The position numbers and the translations under genes were made by a program. Shown piece after piece: positions 15,476 through 22,518 of a stretch of DNA of 34,059 nt. The stretch is taken from IMG/VR virus record IMGVR_UViG_3300042294_003544, positions 1 through 34,059 of that record; one strand, given 5' to 3'. Position 1 is the first letter of the stretch; the number at the start of each line of letters is the position of its first letter. The DNA comes from a virus. The notes under the pieces were generated by a model, which did no database searches, was not told the DNA's origin, and was given only the letters and a program-made list of their open reading frames with translations.

Positions 15476-15790
15476 GTGGCAACAATTACCGTTCCTAGCC
15501 AAATCGTCAACGAGGGTGTAACCGTAAATTGGAACAAAGGGGTTGTAGCACCCTCGTTGACAACTCCGGAAGAAAAAGTGGAGTGGAGCTACCTAGTTTC
15601 CAGGGGTCTCTACGGCAAATACGGTCACACCCTTGACCTGAAAGACTGCTTGTTTACGGACTTAGTAATTGCGCTATCAGTGCTAGTTGGCAGGGATAAC
15701 CTGACTATAGACTCAGATGGGTGGCAACAATGGGAAAGAGAAAAGTTTCACGAAGGCATGAACCCAATCCCCGACGGAGCAGCATCTTAG
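15476..15790 (+). CDS. Hypothetical protein, 104 aa (rightward)
   Basis: The only substantial rightward frame in the tail and virion half. I choose GTG at 15476, giving MATITVPSQIVNEGV, because AAAGAG lies 6 nt upstream; the ATG at 15230 would lie deep inside the opposing gene. The protein has good codon texture and a mixed fold (YLVSRGLYGKYGHTLDL, then DLVIALSVLVG). Its TAG overlaps the stop of the opposing protease-like gene. No leftward gene covers this stretch. Function unknown. Confidence 0.5.
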   Translation: MATITVPSQIVNEGVTVNWNKGVVAPSLTTPEEKVEWSYLVSRGLYGKYGHTLDLKDCLFTDLVIALSVLVGRDNLTIDSDGWQQWEREKFHEGMNPIPDGAAS

Positions 15791-17436
15791 TCTGTAGCGA
15801 GACCAACTCCCAGGGTGAACAGGTCAGGGTGCTTCTTGTATAAGTGAGCCATTAAATGGGGCTCGGCAAAGTGCTCTAGCGTGGAGGACACAATTTCCGT
15901 AAAATTGTCCTTGTATCGCTTTCCTAAGTAGGGGGAGAGGAAAGTGTCTAAAACAGCGATTTCCTCTGGTTTGTAGTCCATACCCTTCAGTGGAAGCATC
16001 TCGTTGAGTTTTACAACGGGCACTGTCTTCCTTGTGGTACTTAGCGTCTCTAGAGTGTAGGGAACTTTCGTAGTCTTTCCGTCACCGACCAGCTTTTGAG
16101 TCTCTGGGTGGTCGTACGCTTTTTGTACGGAGAAGGCCCGAGAGTCTCTCCACCGATTAGAGTAGTTAAGGAGCCAGTCTCTTTGTCCCTCTACAATGTG
16201 GCCAATTTCGTGAAACAGAGTTTGTTTTCCACCGTTCGATGTTACGAAGCCGGTATTAACCATGGCAAAAGCACGCTGAGCAGGGTCTATCACAAGTTGT
16301 GAAAGCTGCTTTCTATCCTCTTTCTTTTCGAGAACCTCCAGCATTCCCCTACCGTTGAACATACGCGTAAATTCCTCAAGGTGCTTACGTGTTTGCGCCA
16401 CAGTTTCCTGGTCGAGCGTGATCGATCCTTTAGGAGGCATTAAGGCCACTCTGCTGACAAGCAGTTGAACCTTCTCCTCAGACAAGGAAGTCTTCAGCAA
16501 CTGTTCACGGATACCCTGCATTTTGGCCTGTAAACGTGCTTCTGCGTTTCCCCTGTGTCGTGCGACCTTCATGATGGCTCCGGACACCCTCAGCTTTTTC
16601 TTTATCCACCCTGGCTCTCGGTCGGCCTCAAGTTTCTTACTCAGCACACGTAGTTGCTCCTCAAGAGCGTTGGCTTTGCGAAGGATACTTACAGTCGAGC
16701 GTAACCCTTCGTCGTACTCCCGAAGAAAGACATTTCCTTTCCTGAGTGTGTCCGTTAGGCTCCCTGCTTTGCTCACCCTTAGCTTTCCGGAGGCTTTACT
16801 CGTTTCGTAGAGAAGCTGGGCTTTGGCCGCCGGATCTTTTACGTTATCAATAAGTGTAAGTGTTTTCCGTTCGAGCTCCTTCAGCTCGTCTTTTTTCTCA
16901 GGGCTATACTCCCTGAGTGTCCTCATGTCGTAAGAATTCCTATTGATTGTCTCCCTCAGCTCAGTTTGTGAGCGTGAGCTGGCAAATCCCAACCACTCGA
17001 TGGCCTCCATTTTGGGCCTTAGTCTCATGGTGTCAGCCATCTCAAAGGCACCCTTGAGTTCGTTTCCAACTTTCTTATTCGCTTCGTCTATACGCCAGTT
17101 TTCAGCCCAAGGCAAATTCTGTCCCTTTAACTCAGCTAGTTCTTCGTACGCAGCAACCAACTTCTCGGCTCTGGTCCTTAGCTCCGCAGGCAAACTCTTC
17201 AAGAGTGCTTTACTTGATGGCTTGGATCTCGGCTTCTTGGTAATTTCGGGTGCGGGCTCGACTTCGAGAGCGGCTTCTATACCCGAGCGGCAAGTTCCCG
17301 CTGTTCCGTAGGCCGTACCGTTGGGGCGAACACAGCGAGTGAAATCATAGCTTGACCCGTAAAGGGAATCTACAAGTTTTTCTTTCGCCACTTCTTGGTA
17401 GTGTTCAAGAGCCGTGTTTGAGAAGTTGCCTTGCAT
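15787..17436 (-). CDS. Tagged HExxH metalloprotease-like protein, 549 aa
   Basis: I start at ATG 17436 (MQGNFSNTALEHY), matching the shared tag; another ATG is two codons upstream. Tag core YDFTRCVRPNG has C35 and C49. Residues about 65-330 are long charged helices. A zinc-protease motif HEIGH is at H409, E410, H413, and a conserved-looking Glu in NFTEIVSSTLEHF near the C-terminus is a candidate third ligand, so a gluzincin-like active site is plausible. No signal peptide. This looks like a virion-associated or host-targeted peptidase; substrate unknown. A weak GGGTAAgT motif lies about 25 bp upstream. Confidence 0.7.
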   Translation of the reverse strand: MQGNFSNTALEHYQEVAKEKLVDSLYGSSYDFTRCVRPNGTAYGTAGTCRSGIEAALEVEPAPEITKKPRSKPSSKALLKSLPAELRTRAEKLVAAYEELAELKGQNLPWAENWRIDEANKKVGNELKGAFEMADTMRLRPKMEAIEWLGFASSRSQTELRETINRNSYDMRTLREYSPEKKDELKELERKTLTLIDNVKDPAAKAQLLYETSKASGKLRVSKAGSLTDTLRKGNVFLREYDEGLRSTVSILRKANALEEQLRVLSKKLEADREPGWIKKKLRVSGAIMKVARHRGNAEARLQAKMQGIREQLLKTSLSEEKVQLLVSRVALMPPKGSITLDQETVAQTRKHLEEFTRMFNGRGMLEVLEKKEDRKQLSQLVIDPAQRAFAMVNTGFVTSNGGKQTLFHEIGHIVEGQRDWLLNYSNRWRDSRAFSVQKAYDHPETQKLVGDGKTTKVPYTLETLSTTRKTVPVVKLNEMLPLKGMDYKPEEIAVLDTFLSPYLGKRYKDNFTEIVSSTLEHFAEPHLMAHLYKKHPDLFTLGVGLATD

Positions 17437-17459
17437 GTACATACCGTCCTCTAAGTAAC

Positions 17460-18176
17460 TTACCCGAAATTGCTTCGCAATTTGCTGAGAATGTGGTCTA
17501 TGCTAGCAGGGTGGAGTAGCTCGGTTGTGGTGGGCGAGGAATAGCGATAGCCATGGGAGCGAGCCCAGTTGAGCAGGGACTGTTCAAGGTCGAAGCATTC
17601 TCCGAGGGTGGCGTGGTGGATGTGGATTATGGATACTAGGCTGTCGCCTAGCCGTTCTTTTAGCGTGCGCTTAGTAATGCCGATTTTGAAGTGAGTGCCG
17701 GACTCGTCAAGGTAGCGGACTAGGTACAGGGTGCCGGGAAGAAGACATTCGGCATTAGAAGGTTTTCGACCCCACCCAGGATTCATCCATCCCTGCTCTT
17801 TCTTTTCTTTGATTGTTTGAGTTATGGTCGCACTTCTTCTTAAGTTTGACTCGACCGTTTGAGGGGGGTTTCCAGCAAGTGGACTAATCCACCTTGCGTT
17901 TGCAGCTTTCCGTTTTTGCTCAGGGTCGTGTGCTTTAGACGCCGAGGATCGACAGCAATAGGTCCTTTGTACGAATAAGTGAACTCTGGAGTTGAATACA
18001 TTGCCGTGGGGACACGAACAGCGAAGGGGCGCATGGGCGGTCAGCTTCTCAGGCAGCACAACACACATTTCGAGTTGTGCGGCAACCTCGCATATCTCTT
18101 TCTTCCAGTCTCTGGCACCTCTATTCCAGGGTCCATTTGTCCGGCTGTAATTATTATCCCCAGTTTGAAATGACAT
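17460..18176 (-). CDS. GIY-YIG-type homing endonuclease, 238 aa
   Basis: Residues 50-76 carry paired Cys/His (RCSCPHG, later YCC) like a small zinc knuckle. Residues 88-140 resemble a NUMOD3-like DNA-binding motif (basic, Ser/Pro/Gly-rich, MNPGWGRKPS). Residues 149-176 have the nuclease core LYLVRYLDESG then FKIGITKRTLKERLG, with a downstream Glu (LEQSLLNW) as candidate catalytic acid. The gene directly follows psbA (48 bp apart). A free-standing homing endonuclease beside psbA is known from marine cyanophages, so this gene may have driven psbA-region exchange. Family assignment good; target site unknown. Confidence 0.7.
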   Translation of the reverse strand: MSFQTGDNNYSRTNGPWNRGARDWKKEICEVAAQLEMCVVLPEKLTAHAPLRCSCPHGNVFNSRVHLFVQRTYCCRSSASKAHDPEQKRKAANARWISPLAGNPPQTVESNLRRSATITQTIKEKKEQGWMNPGWGRKPSNAECLLPGTLYLVRYLDESGTHFKIGITKRTLKERLGDSLVSIIHIHHATLGECFDLEQSLLNWARSHGYRYSSPTTTELLHPASIDHILSKLRSNFG

Positions 18177-18224
18177 ACAAAAAGACCCCCACGGTTGTTA
18201 TACCGCAGAAGCCAAAAAGTAAAC

Positions 18225-19304
18225 TCAGCCGATTGCCGGAGCAATCAAGGCAACAGGAGTTGTGCTAGCCGAGGCCAAATCCAGGGGAAATTGATGGCTA
18301 TTTTTTTCGTGAATTGTTTCGATCCCAAGGTCAGCCCGATTGAGGATGTCTGCCCAAGTGGGAATAACTTTTCCTGTTTGATCGAGGACAGATTGGTTAA
18401 AGTTCAGGCCGTTTAAGTTGGTTGCGGAGATCGCAATACCCATCGAGGCACACCAAATTCCAACCACAGGGAACGCCGCCAGAAGAAAGTGCAGGCTGCG
18501 GCTGTTGTTGAAGGATGCGTACTGGAAGATGAGTCGTCCGAAGTAGGAGTGAGCTGCAACAATATTGTACGTCTCCTGGTCTTGACCAAACTTGTACCCA
18601 TTGTTATGGGACTCGTTTTCAGTGGTCTCCCGAACGAGAGAGCTGGTTACTAAACTCCCATGCATTGCGCTAAACAAAGCACCACCAAACACGCCAGCGA
18701 CTCCTAGCATATGCAGGGGGTTCATTAGTATATTATGTTCCGCTTGGAACACAATTTGGTAGTTAAAAGTTCCACTTATGCCCAAAGGCATTGCATCAGA
18801 GAAACTACCCTGTCCCACGGGGTAGATCAGAAACACTGCGAAAGCGGCTGACACAGGGGCCAGGTAAGCCACAAAAATCCAGGGGCGCATACCCAGGTAG
18901 TATGAAAGTTCCCACTGACGGCCAGCATAGCAAGCTATACCGATCAGAAAGTGAAACACAATCATCTGGTATTCGCCCCCATTGTATAACCATTCTTCAA
19001 GAGACTGGGCTTCATATAGCGGGTAAAAGTGCAATCCAATCGCATTAGAACTTGGAACCACTGCAGCGGAAATTATATTATTCCCGTACATTAGCGACCC
19101 TGAGAGGGGCTCCCTAATACCATCCAGATCGACTGGCGGGGCCGCGATGATGGCAAGAACAAAAACGATTGCAGCGACAGAGAGACACGGAATCATTAAG
19201 ACTCCAAAGTTGCCGATGAAAATACGGTTGTTAGTCGATGTGACCCAACCATTGAAACGCTCCCAAAGATTACTCTGAGGACGTTGTAAAACTGAACTAG
19301 CCAT
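18225..19304 (-). CDS. psbA: Photosystem II reaction-centre protein D1, 359 aa
   Basis: D1 binds the primary electron carriers and the Mn4Ca cluster, and turns over quickly in light. The frame is full length, and numbering matches the family. Conserved residues: Y161, D170, E189, H190, H198, H215, H272, H332, E333, H337, D342 and A344, plus S264 in the QB pocket and Q130 (low-light D1:1 type). Processing after A344 would leave a 15-residue tail. Five membrane helices are evident. The N-terminal helix and C-terminal third are clearly diverged from typical cyanobacterial D1 (for example [26 protein letters not shown]). Phage psbA replaces damaged host D1 during infection. The leader is structured; no strong Shine-Dalgarno. 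Confidence 0.97.
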   Translation of the reverse strand: MASSVLQRPQSNLWERFNGWVTSTNNRIFIGNFGVLMIPCLSVAAIVFVLAIIAAPPVDLDGIREPLSGSLMYGNNIISAAVVPSSNAIGLHFYPLYEAQSLEEWLYNGGEYQMIVFHFLIGIACYAGRQWELSYYLGMRPWIFVAYLAPVSAAFAVFLIYPVGQGSFSDAMPLGISGTFNYQIVFQAEHNILMNPLHMLGVAGVFGGALFSAMHGSLVTSSLVRETTENESHNNGYKFGQDQETYNIVAAHSYFGRLIFQYASFNNSRSLHFLLAAFPVVGIWCASMGIAISATNLNGLNFNQSVLDQTGKVIPTWADILNRADLGIETIHEKNSHQFPLDLASASTTPVALIAPAIG

Positions 19305-19323
19305 TTAGCATGATTAAGTAAGT

Positions 19324-19438
19324 GATCTTAGGGAAAGATCTGTTACAAAACCCTCACTACCCTAAGGTGAGGCAGGATGAGAGACGGATTGACTTGCCTA
19401 GTCCCGGTAGCGGCAAGGCGGTTGAAAGAATCAACCGC
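19324..19438 (-). promoter_or_regulatory. Structured psbA leader: four stem-loops
   Basis: On plus coordinates: GATCTT/AAGATC at 19324-19340; CCTCAC/GTGAGG at 19352-19372; CTTGCC/GGCAAG at 19393-19417; GCGGTTGA/TCAACCGC at 19418-19438. The last two are contiguous and could stack. No coding frame crosses them. This may be a 5' leader that controls D1 synthesis or RNA stability, or the remains of an insertion boundary. Nothing else is seen between 19305 and 19459. Confidence 0.5.
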
Positions 19439-19459
19439 GACACAGGTAGTATAGGGTGC

Positions 19460-19639
19460 TTAGCGATCGGTAAACGTTGGTTCCAAAACTTTGCTGGAGG
19501 AAAACTTTACTGCTGTACCGTCCGGTCTCACACGCCGTGTAAAGACATACTCACCACCTTCAGTAAAGTTTACAGACTAAGTATGAGTTGCAAGCTGAGC
19601 AAACTGCTCAAGTACGGTTTCGGAAAAAGACCCTTGCAG
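19460..19639 (-). pseudogene. Degenerate copy of the shared N-terminal virion tag
   Basis: Reading the minus strand from 19639 gives (L)QGSFSETVLEQFAQL, a TAG at 19577-19579, then SVNFTEGGEYVFTRRVRPDG and TAV, ending at TAA 19460. Against the tag of the kinase-like protein (29952-31520) about 19 of 45 positions match: QGSFS, L, F-EG, Y-F-TR-VR, DGT. The ATG is CTG, the first Cys is Arg, and the second half of the tag and the whole body are missing. So this is a decayed fragment of a seventh tagged gene, cut short just upstream of the psbA leader. 19640-19732 holds no gene. Confidence 0.7.
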
Positions 19640-19732
19640 GGGTAATTTGTTTCTATACCCGCTTATACCACCTTCTCTAAGTCTGGTACGCACCCCTCAG
19701 AATCTCCTCCCAGGTTAAGTGCCAAGGCTCAT

Positions 19733-20887
19733 TCAGGTAGTGGAGTTAAAGGTCCTATGAGTCGTATAAGGGGTAGCTTTCAGAGACTCTTCGAAGAATC
19801 CGGGTTTGTTTGTCTTAAGCCCTGCCCCAAAAATAACCGTATGCCAAAGGGATATCTCTCTATAGCTTTCTTTAAACATGTAAGTTTGATCCAGACTCGC
19901 CTCGGAAGAGGTGGAGGGGACCATTTTCCCGTTACTTTTCTTGGCATACTGGTTCATCCCTGGCGGTCCATCAATTTCTTCCCCGTCCTTCGTCGTTTTT
20001 GGTCTGGAAAATCCCATCTTAACATAAGCGTCCATTCTACTCTGACCCCTACCGTCTTCCGTCCAAGCTTTCGTCGTCACTACGGCGCCCTCTGGAAGAG
20101 ACTTAACAAGAGCTTCGTACGTACGACGGACGGTGTTTGCCACTTCAATTTGCTCCCCTCTCTGCGTTACTGTACCCGCGTCATACTTTCCGTTAACCTT
20201 AAAGTCGAAGTGTTTTCGCCCAAACTCCGTCTTCACACGATGTCCTGACTTTGTTGTGACTTCAGTGACGATGCTCGCAAAGGGGGACGAAACGAAGACT
20301 TTGGTTCCCGCCGGAACGTTGTCCACCATACCGCTTAGGATTTTTTCGTTAGTCTTAAATTTGTTTAGTTCCTTGTTGAGCCTTTCCAGCTCAAAGTCTA
20401 GGTATTCGTCAGGTTTGGGGTGCTTCTTCTTATACTCATTTAGTTCTTTTATCTTCTCCTCTATACTCTTCCTGGGCAAACCCCCTGTTAGCTTAGTGGT
20501 ATCACCTACCAACTCACCTCCGATTTTGGGCTTAGTTGGTTCCTTTGGCTTGGGAGGTATCTCTGAACCTTTCTTCTCGTCAATTGGCTTCTGAATCTTG
20601 GCGGCCTGGTGAGGCTTTACCCTAGGGCCCATTAGAAGCTTTTCCAGGTCCCCGACGGAAAGGCTCTTAACCGTCTTTCCTGCGCGCATTCCTCGAACCT
20701 TCGGGGGGGCTTCAACCTTGGCCTCTTCCGTACCCTTCCTACACTGCCCCGCCGTCCCATACACAGTACCGTCCGGTTTCACACAGCGTGTAAAGTCATA
20801 GGCACCCTCAGCGAAATCCGCACCTTGCAGTTCAATCACAAGACTCCGGTACGAATCCAGTGCCATGTCTGAGAAGTAACCGCCCAT
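19733..20887 (-). CDS. Tagged virion/effector-like protein, 384 aa
   Basis: N-terminal tag MGGYFSDMALDSY, then YDFTRCVKPDGTVYG with C35 and C49. Residues 62-105 are a diverged copy of the second shared module (RAGKTVKSLSVGDLEKLL). A coiled-coil-like Lys/Glu stretch follows (about 135-175), then a globular C-terminal domain with VTTKAWTEDGRG and RMDAYVKMGFSRP. The R-x-x-x-Y-x-K-x-GF pattern is reminiscent of GNAT acetyltransferases, but the rest of that fold is not clear. A GGGTAAAA motif is 23 bp upstream. Function unknown beyond the tag. Confidence 0.7.
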   Translation of the reverse strand: MGGYFSDMALDSYRSLVIELQGADFAEGAYDFTRCVKPDGTVYGTAGQCRKGTEEAKVEAPPKVRGMRAGKTVKSLSVGDLEKLLMGPRVKPHQAAKIQKPIDEKKGSEIPPKPKEPTKPKIGGELVGDTTKLTGGLPRKSIEEKIKELNEYKKKHPKPDEYLDFELERLNKELNKFKTNEKILSGMVDNVPAGTKVFVSSPFASIVTEVTTKSGHRVKTEFGRKHFDFKVNGKYDAGTVTQRGEQIEVANTVRRTYEALVKSLPEGAVVTTKAWTEDGRGQSRMDAYVKMGFSRPKTTKDGEEIDGPPGMNQYAKKSNGKMVPSTSSEASLDQTYMFKESYREISLWHTVIFGAGLKTNKPGFFEESLKATPYTTHRTFNSTT

Positions 20888-20909
20888 CTATACAGAGTCA
20901 AGTACCAAC

Positions 20910-20917
20910 TTTTACCC
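20910..20917 (-). promoter_or_regulatory. GGGTAAAA late promoter motif
   Basis: Minus strand TAGGGTAAAAGTT, 23 nt before the tagged 384-aa gene. Confidence 0.55.
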
Positions 20918-20924
20918 TACGACC

Positions 20925-22409
20925 TCAGACGGATGAAAGCAGTGTAAGGTGTTTCTTCGCCCGAGTAACCTGTACATAGCACAGATTGCTTTCCTGAGCA
21001 AGCTCCCACGGCTTCTTCGCCCAGCGGCTCGGGCTCAGGCGGTCCATATCCAGTGCAAACACGCGGTCCCACTCTCGCCCCTTGGCCCGGTGAATGGTAG
21101 ACAGTGTGAGGACCTTTCTCTGGTTTCCTTCGCTGTCCGAGAAAAGCTCTCGAATGTTGTTCACAAGAACCTCAATCGAGTCGCCAGGATCGCAGTTTTC
21201 AATCAGAACACGAAGCGTCCCCACCTGGTCTTCTACCGTGGAGCACCGGTCGTTGTTGCCCTTCGCCTGGGCTTTGGTCATTTCGGCACCTTCCCACTGC
21301 TCCAGCCTCTCTTCAAGCTGAGCAACCGTGGTAACTTTTTTCCATCGCTTTGCCAGCTTGATTAGGCCCTCCCCGATGGCCCGCCCTTCGACTCTGCAAG
21401 CTGTGCCCTCACGCAGCAGTTTGTAGGCGAGTTCGATAAGGGGCTTTGTGGTCCGGCACAGGATGGCGTCCGACGCACCAAATTCCCCTTTGCCTATGGC
21501 TTTCTTAACCGTGGCGCTATCCACAATTCCCTCTGGAGCACTTTCGTGTGCTTCAATGTGGCCGACCCACTCCTGGGCCTTTGCAACAATCTTCTTGGGG
21601 CAGCGGTAGGTTACCGTGAGAGGAAGCTCCGTGGTTTGAAACTCTGTGGCAATATTTTCTAAGGAGGCGTGATCCGCACCGGTGAATCCGTAGATCGCCT
21701 GGTGCTCGTCACCCACGGCGACAAAACGCCCAGTCGGCTTCAGCATTTTCTTCATCATTGCTCGACGGACGAAGTTCGCGTCTTGCGCCTCGTCTAGAAA
21801 GCACCAGTCGTACTGACGAAATGGAAGGTTCTTCACCAGCGGTCCATAAATCATGTCGTCAAAGTCCACGACTTTGCTCAGCATGGAGTTGCTTTTGCGC
21901 ACTAATTTAGCCGTTTCACGAATGGCATCGTCGTAAGAGGCGTCTTCAGGGAGCAAATCTCCGAGAGAAAAGTGGCTAACCATCGCATCCCAGCTGAAGT
22001 TCGGATCAACTAGGTAGCCGAGTTGCTTTGCCATTGCCGCTGTGGCGACACAAAACCGGCGAATTCCCCAGTTTTCTATCGTATCCTCCGCAATGTTCCC
22101 CAGTTTCTTCCCGTCAACCTTAATGTTTTTGTATGCAGCTCGCAGCGCAGCGAAGCCGAACGAGTGGCACGTCCCGGTTCGCACTCGGCTCTGCAGTCCG
22201 AGGGGTTCAACTCGATGAGCGATCTCCACGGAAATTGCCTTGTTGTATGCGCAGAATGCCACTTCTCCTTCCGTCTCGGGAAGCATTACCACCAGCAAAG
22301 TGGTCTTTCCAGACCCTGCCACGGACTTTACGAGGAGGTTACCAGACCCGGTTCGGACCCACCCTTTGGCGGCTTGCTGTTGGGGAGACAGGGAAAGGGT
22401 GGTTTTCAT
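20925..22409 (-). CDS. UvrD/Rep-type superfamily 1 DNA helicase, 494 aa
   Basis: SF1A helicases unwind DNA 3' to 5' with ATP. Motifs in order: Walker A AGSGKTTLL (from residue 31), Walker B DEAQDAN (about 205), motif III GDEHQAIYGFTGAD (about 233), motif IV-like TYRCPKKI, and motif V/VI LSTIHRAKGREWDRVFALD with the C-terminal CYVQVTRAKKHL. It is shorter than host UvrD (about 720) and lacks much of the 1B/2B insertions, as in phage helicases. Likely role: phage replication or recombination, analogous to T4 Dda or UvsW (inference). Unlike its neighbours it has a sigma70-like promoter (22430-22458), implying earlier expression. Confidence 0.92.
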   Translation of the reverse strand: MKTTLSLSPQQQAAKGWVRTGSGNLLVKSVAGSGKTTLLVVMLPETEGEVAFCAYNKAISVEIAHRVEPLGLQSRVRTGTCHSFGFAALRAAYKNIKVDGKKLGNIAEDTIENWGIRRFCVATAAMAKQLGYLVDPNFSWDAMVSHFSLGDLLPEDASYDDAIRETAKLVRKSNSMLSKVVDFDDMIYGPLVKNLPFRQYDWCFLDEAQDANFVRRAMMKKMLKPTGRFVAVGDEHQAIYGFTGADHASLENIATEFQTTELPLTVTYRCPKKIVAKAQEWVGHIEAHESAPEGIVDSATVKKAIGKGEFGASDAILCRTTKPLIELAYKLLREGTACRVEGRAIGEGLIKLAKRWKKVTTVAQLEERLEQWEGAEMTKAQAKGNNDRCSTVEDQVGTLRVLIENCDPGDSIEVLVNNIRELFSDSEGNQRKVLTLSTIHRAKGREWDRVFALDMDRLSPSRWAKKPWELAQESNLCYVQVTRAKKHLTLLSSV

Positions 22410-22429
22410 GAATGGGCTTCAATGAATTA

Positions 22430-22458
22430 ATTATACCGTTTCTACCCCGCAGAAACAG
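22430..22458 (-). promoter_or_regulatory. Sigma70-like promoter with palindromic spacer (P7)
   Basis: Minus strand: CTGTTT, 17 nt, TATAAT, with GTTTCTGC-ggg-GTAGAAAC. Same architecture as P1-P3 and P6, 15 kb away from them. It drives the helicase gene. Confidence 0.65.
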
Positions 22459-22473
22459 GCCGGAGAACCGGCC
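22458..22473 (-). terminator. Hairpin GGCCGG-TTCT-CCGGCC
   Basis: A perfect 6-bp stem followed on the minus strand by TGTTT. Second of two stacked terminator hairpins before promoter P7; it overlaps the -35 by one base. Confidence 0.55.
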
Positions 22474-22480
22474 AAGGAAA

Positions 22481-22494
22481 GGCGGTTTACCGCC
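22481..22494 (-). terminator. Intrinsic terminator GGCGG-TAAA-CCGCC
   Basis: A perfect hairpin flanked by AAA and TTT, 25 bp after the stop of the tagged basic protein. It is the same element as at 3733-3746. It would separate late transcripts from the helicase unit. Confidence 0.65.
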
Positions 22495-22518
22495 CTTTCC
22501 CTTTTGGGGTGGTACTAC

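Noticed and set aside
19583-19645. Group II intron domain V-like sequence (GAG...AAGTACGGTTTC) on the plus strand next to psbA
   Set aside because: The lower stem does not pair properly, no reverse transcriptase or intron 5' end is present, and the same bases align with the virion tag on the minus strand.
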